From: an uncultured Bacteroidales bacterium
GTDB taxonomy: Bacteria > Bacteroidota > Bacteroidia > Bacteroidales > UBA932
Reading direction: 5' to 3'
Assembly: GCA_905235615.1 (NCBI GenBank)
Contig: CAJOMB010000095.1
Span: 1 to 5,680, forward strand
DNA length: 5,680 nucleotides
Shown: in pieces, positions 3,444 through 5,680 of the stretch
Layout of the letters: each line of letters opens with the position of its first letter
How positions within the stretch are numbered: the stretch's first letter is position 1
Notes under the pieces: model-generated
Seen by the model: only the letters and a program-made list of their open reading frames with translations
The model's database searches: none
Told to the model about the DNA's origin: nothing
Position numbers and translations under genes: made by a program

Positions 3444-5680
3444 ATGAATCCATTCTCTGTCATCTTCTCGGCATTGTTTCTTGTGCTCTCCTGCTCCGGC
3501 TTACCGCAGCAGGGCCTGCTCACCGACTGGACCCTTCAGCAGGAGGGTGCGGCCCGGAAGTATCAGGTAACGGTTCCCTGCACCGTTGCCGGCGCGTTGA
3601 ACCAGGGCGGCGCCCTGGGAAAGGATCTCTTTATAGAGGATCATTACAAGGATATCGACAAAGCCCTCTTTGACAAGCCCTGGGTGTACACCACCCGCTT
3701 CGCCGCCCACAAAGGCCAGTGCCAGGTCCTTCGCTTCGAAGGCCTCAATTTCCGGGCCGATATCGAGCTGAACGGGCACTGCATCGCCTCGGCGGACACC
3801 ACCGCCGGCACCTTCAGTGTCCGCGAGTTCGACATCACGCCCTATACCAAGCGCAAAAACACCCTCAAAGTCACCGTTTACCGCCCGCAGAGCGGCGAAC
3901 TCAACACCGGCTTTGCCGACTGGAACCCCCGTCCCGTGGACGAGAGCATGGGCATCATCCGCCCCGTGGAACTCATCGCCACGCCGGACGTGGAGGTGGA
4001 GGATGTGTATGTGCGCCCCGTCGTGAATCCTGACTGTTTGCAACATGCAGAGATTAAGGTTAATATTTTGGTTAGAAACCGTTCCTCCCGTGCCGTGGAC
4101 GGCACTGTCTGCGGCACGTACGAGGACGGACAGTTTACCATCCCTGTACAGCTGGAAGCCGGCGAATGCAAACAGTTGACCATCAGCGAGACGGTGGAGA
4201 ATCCGCGTATCTGGTGGACCCGGGAAATGGGCACGCCGGAGCTGTATCACCTCAGCGTCTCCTTCCGGAAAGGCGAAAAAGTCTCCCATGGCAGGAGCGT
4301 CACCTTCGGCATCCGCGACATCCGGAGCGAAGTGGACGCCCTGGGCCACCGGCAGTTCATCCTGAACGGCCGCAAAGTGCTTGTCAAGGCGGGCGGATGG
4401 TCGGATGACATCTTCCTGCAGGACACGCCCGAAAGCCTGAAAGCCCAGATAGAGATGGTTGCCGACATGGGCCTGAACTGCATCCGCTTCGAAAACATCT
4501 GGGGCAAGGACGACTGCGTGTACGACCTCTGCGACAGCCTGGGCATCCTGACCCTGGTGGGCTGGAGTTGCCAGTGGGAGTGGAAAGACTACTGCGGCCT
4601 GGAAGAGACCAAAGGCTACGGCTGCATCAACGACCCGGTGTCGGAAGCCTTCGCCGTGCGCTATTTCCACGATCAGCTGATTCGCCTGCGCAACCACCCG
4701 TCCCTCATCGGCTGGATGGTGGGCAGCGACCGCATTCCCAATCCCCGTCTGGAAGAACAATACCTTTCATTGTATAAAGCGCTGGACTATCGGCCCTATG
4801 TGTGCTCCGCCAAGGGGCTCACGTCGCTCGCCGGTCCGTCCGGCATGAAGATGGAAGGCCCCTACGAGTATGTGGGCCCCGATTACTGGTGGGTGGACAC
4901 GCATGAAGGAGGGGCCTTCGGCTTCAACACGGAAACCGGTCCCGGCCTCAATATCCCGCAGATGGAAAACCTGCGCCGCATGGTGGGAGAAAAGGACCTT
5001 TGGCCCATCGGCCCCAACTGGGCCTTCCACTGCACCGCATCCGCCTCGCACATGAACAACACCTCTGTCCAGGAGGCCGCCATGAAAGGCATCTATGGGG
5101 AAGCGACGGATGTCTATGACTATGTGCGCAAGGCCCATGCCCTGGACTATGACTCCGAACGCGCCATGTTCGAGGCGTTCCGTGGCAACCTGCCCCGCAC
5201 CACCGGCATCGTCCAGTGGATGCTCAACAGCGCCTGGCCGTCCCTCTACTGGCAGTTCTACGACTGGTACGGCATTCCCACCGCCGGTTACTACGGCGTC
5301 AAGAACGCCTGCCGCCCCGTCCAGCTGGTGTACAATTATGCCGACGGCTGTATCTATGTGGTGAACGACGTCGTTCCCGAAGCCCGGGTGGAGGCCGTGA
5401 TGCGCGTCTTCGGCCCCGACTCCCGCCTGCAGAAGGAAGAGCACGTACAGACAGTCAGCCGCGAGCGTGAACCGCAGAAGGTCTTCGGTCCTGTGGAAGG
5501 CGACTGCTTCCTTTCCCTGGAGCTCAGCGGCGACACGGAGGCCCACAACTTCTACTGCCTCTCCGCCAAGCCCAACGTTTACAATTGGAAAAAGTCCCAG
5601 TGGTGGGGCATGCCTTTCCTGGACTACACGGATTTGCACTATGTATCGGCCCTGCCGGAAGCTGCGGTGAAGGCGGAGCT
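3444..5680 (+). CDS. GH2 lipoprotein, exo-beta-D-glucosaminidase-like (3' end beyond window)
   Basis: An uninterrupted frame of 745 codons runs off the window. The ATG at 3444 follows an in-frame TGA at 3429 and opens a lipoprotein signal (MNPFSVIFSALFLVLSC, lipid-bearing Cys17); no acidic surface-export motif follows the Cys, so it may face the periplasm. Domains: jelly-roll sugar-binding domain about 27-180 (KPWVYTTRF, FEGLNFRADIELNG), Ig-like domain about 183-292, TIM barrel about 296-625, then the start of a C-terminal Ig-like domain. Family members usually have about 850-900 residues, so roughly 100-150 are missing. The acid site reads GWMVGSD (D429) and the nucleophile site GFNTETGPG (E497), 68 residues apart. 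Aspartate as acid, the FNTET motif and QWMLNSAWPSLYWQFYDW (591-608) resemble CsxA-type exo-beta-D-glucosaminidases, which release glucosamine from chitosan-type ends, rather than GH2 beta-galactosidases or beta-mannosidases with an Asn-Glu acid motif. Substrate is inferred only. The XylR-like gene upstream probably controls it. Confidence 0.95.
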   Translation, partial: MNPFSVIFSALFLVLSCSGLPQQGLLTDWTLQQEGAARKYQVTVPCTVAGALNQGGALGKDLFIEDHYKDIDKALFDKPWVYTTRFAAHKGQCQVLRFEGLNFRADIELNGHCIASADTTAGTFSVREFDITPYTKRKNTLKVTVYRPQSGELNTGFADWNPRPVDESMGIIRPVELIATPDVEVEDVYVRPVVNPDCLQHAEIKVNILVRNRSSRAVDGTVCGTYEDGQFTIPVQLEAGECKQLTISETVENPRIWWTREMGTPELYHLSVSFRKGEKVSHGRSVTFGIRDIRSEVDALGHRQFILNGRKVLVKAGGWSDDIFLQDTPESLKAQIEMVADMGLNCIRFENIWGKDDCVYDLCDSLGILTLVGWSCQWEWKDYCGLEETKGYGCINDPVSEAFAVRYFHDQLIRLRNHPSLIGWMVGSDRIPNPRLEEQYLSLYKALDYRPYVCSAKGLTSLAGPSGMKMEGPYEYVGPDYWWVDTHEGGAFGFNTETGPGLNIPQMENLRRMVGEKDLWPIGPNWAFHCTASASHMNNTSVQEAAMKGIYGEATDVYDYVRKAHALDYDSERAMFEAFRGNLPRTTGIVQWMLNSAWPSLYWQFYDWYGIPTAGYYGVKNACRPVQLVYNYADGCIYVVNDVVPEARVEAVMRVFGPDSRLQKEEHVQTVSREREPQKVFGPVEGDCFLSLELSGDTEAHNFYCLSAKPNVYNWKKSQWWGMPFLDYTDLHYVSALPEAAVKAE

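Noticed and set aside
3428..3673. A + strand start (MKTLVYESILCHLLG...) with a hydrophobic beginning overlapping the GH2 start in another frame
   Set aside because: It looks like a signal peptide at first, but after about 30 residues it becomes a Pro/Gly/Arg-rich shadow, while the frame from 3444 has a proper lipobox and continues without break into the GH2 domains. A frameshift is not needed.
4037..4070. TTTG and ATATTTTG within the GH2 gene as an internal promoter
   Set aside because: The -7 match misses both leading consensus bases, the spacing is 22, and no gene start follows in frame.
3501..4760. Open frame of 419 codons on the - strand opposite the GH2 gene
   Set aside because: It is antisense to a well-recognised GH2 catalytic domain, shows no family motif and is explained by codon bias.
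4767..5639. Open frame of 290 codons on the - strand opposite the GH2 C-terminal half
   Set aside because: It has the same cause: the + strand frame carries conserved GH2 motifs throughout this stretch, and the antisense product resembles nothing known.

Overview
The window reads as a piece of a Bacteroidales (gut-type Bacteroidota) chromosome. Evidence for this: GC-rich genes with G/C-ending codons, AT-rich gaps, no clear Shine-Dalgarno sequences, a promoter-like octamer of the Bacteroidota sigma-ABfr type (TAnnTTTG with TTG/TTTG about 20 bp upstream), and a lipoprotein glycoside hydrolase behind a sugar-sensing regulator. Genus cannot be fixed from the sequence. All recognisable genes lie on the + strand, and no gene-free stretch exceeds 170 bases.

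Layout. (1) Bases 1-33 look like the last ten codons and stop of an upstream gene. (2) Bases 31-196 are an AT-rich fold-back element with perfect 18-bp inverted ends. It behaves like a MITE inserted with a TA duplication exactly at the stop/start junction between the upstream gene and the next one. (3) 197-673 encodes a complete short CYTH / triphosphate tunnel metalloenzyme. (4) 699-2105 encodes an exported or membrane-anchored SGNH/GDSL hydrolase. (5) 2118-3281 encodes a XylR-type regulator (LacI-like sugar sensor fused to an AraC DNA-binding domain), 12 bases after the hydrolase. (6) 3282-3443 is a control region: a paired operator-like repeat straddles the regulator's stop codon, directly upstream of a good Bacteroidota promoter. 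(7) 3444-5680 encodes a lipoprotein GH2 enzyme, cut off by the window end, whose catalytic residues fit the exo-beta-D-glucosaminidase (CsxA-like) branch of GH2.

How the parts may work together (inference): the XylR-like protein senses a mono- or disaccharide in the cytoplasm and controls the GH2 lipoprotein through the repeats before its promoter. The SGNH hydrolase, probably cotranscribed with the regulator, could remove acyl (for example acetyl) groups from the same glycan or from cell-wall material. The CYTH gene appears unrelated to this sugar module. Its transcription and translation signals now lie in the inserted element.

The most distinctive signal is the fold-back element. Removing it with one TA restores a TAATG stop/start overlap, so it seems to have split a tightly coupled gene pair without damaging either reading frame.
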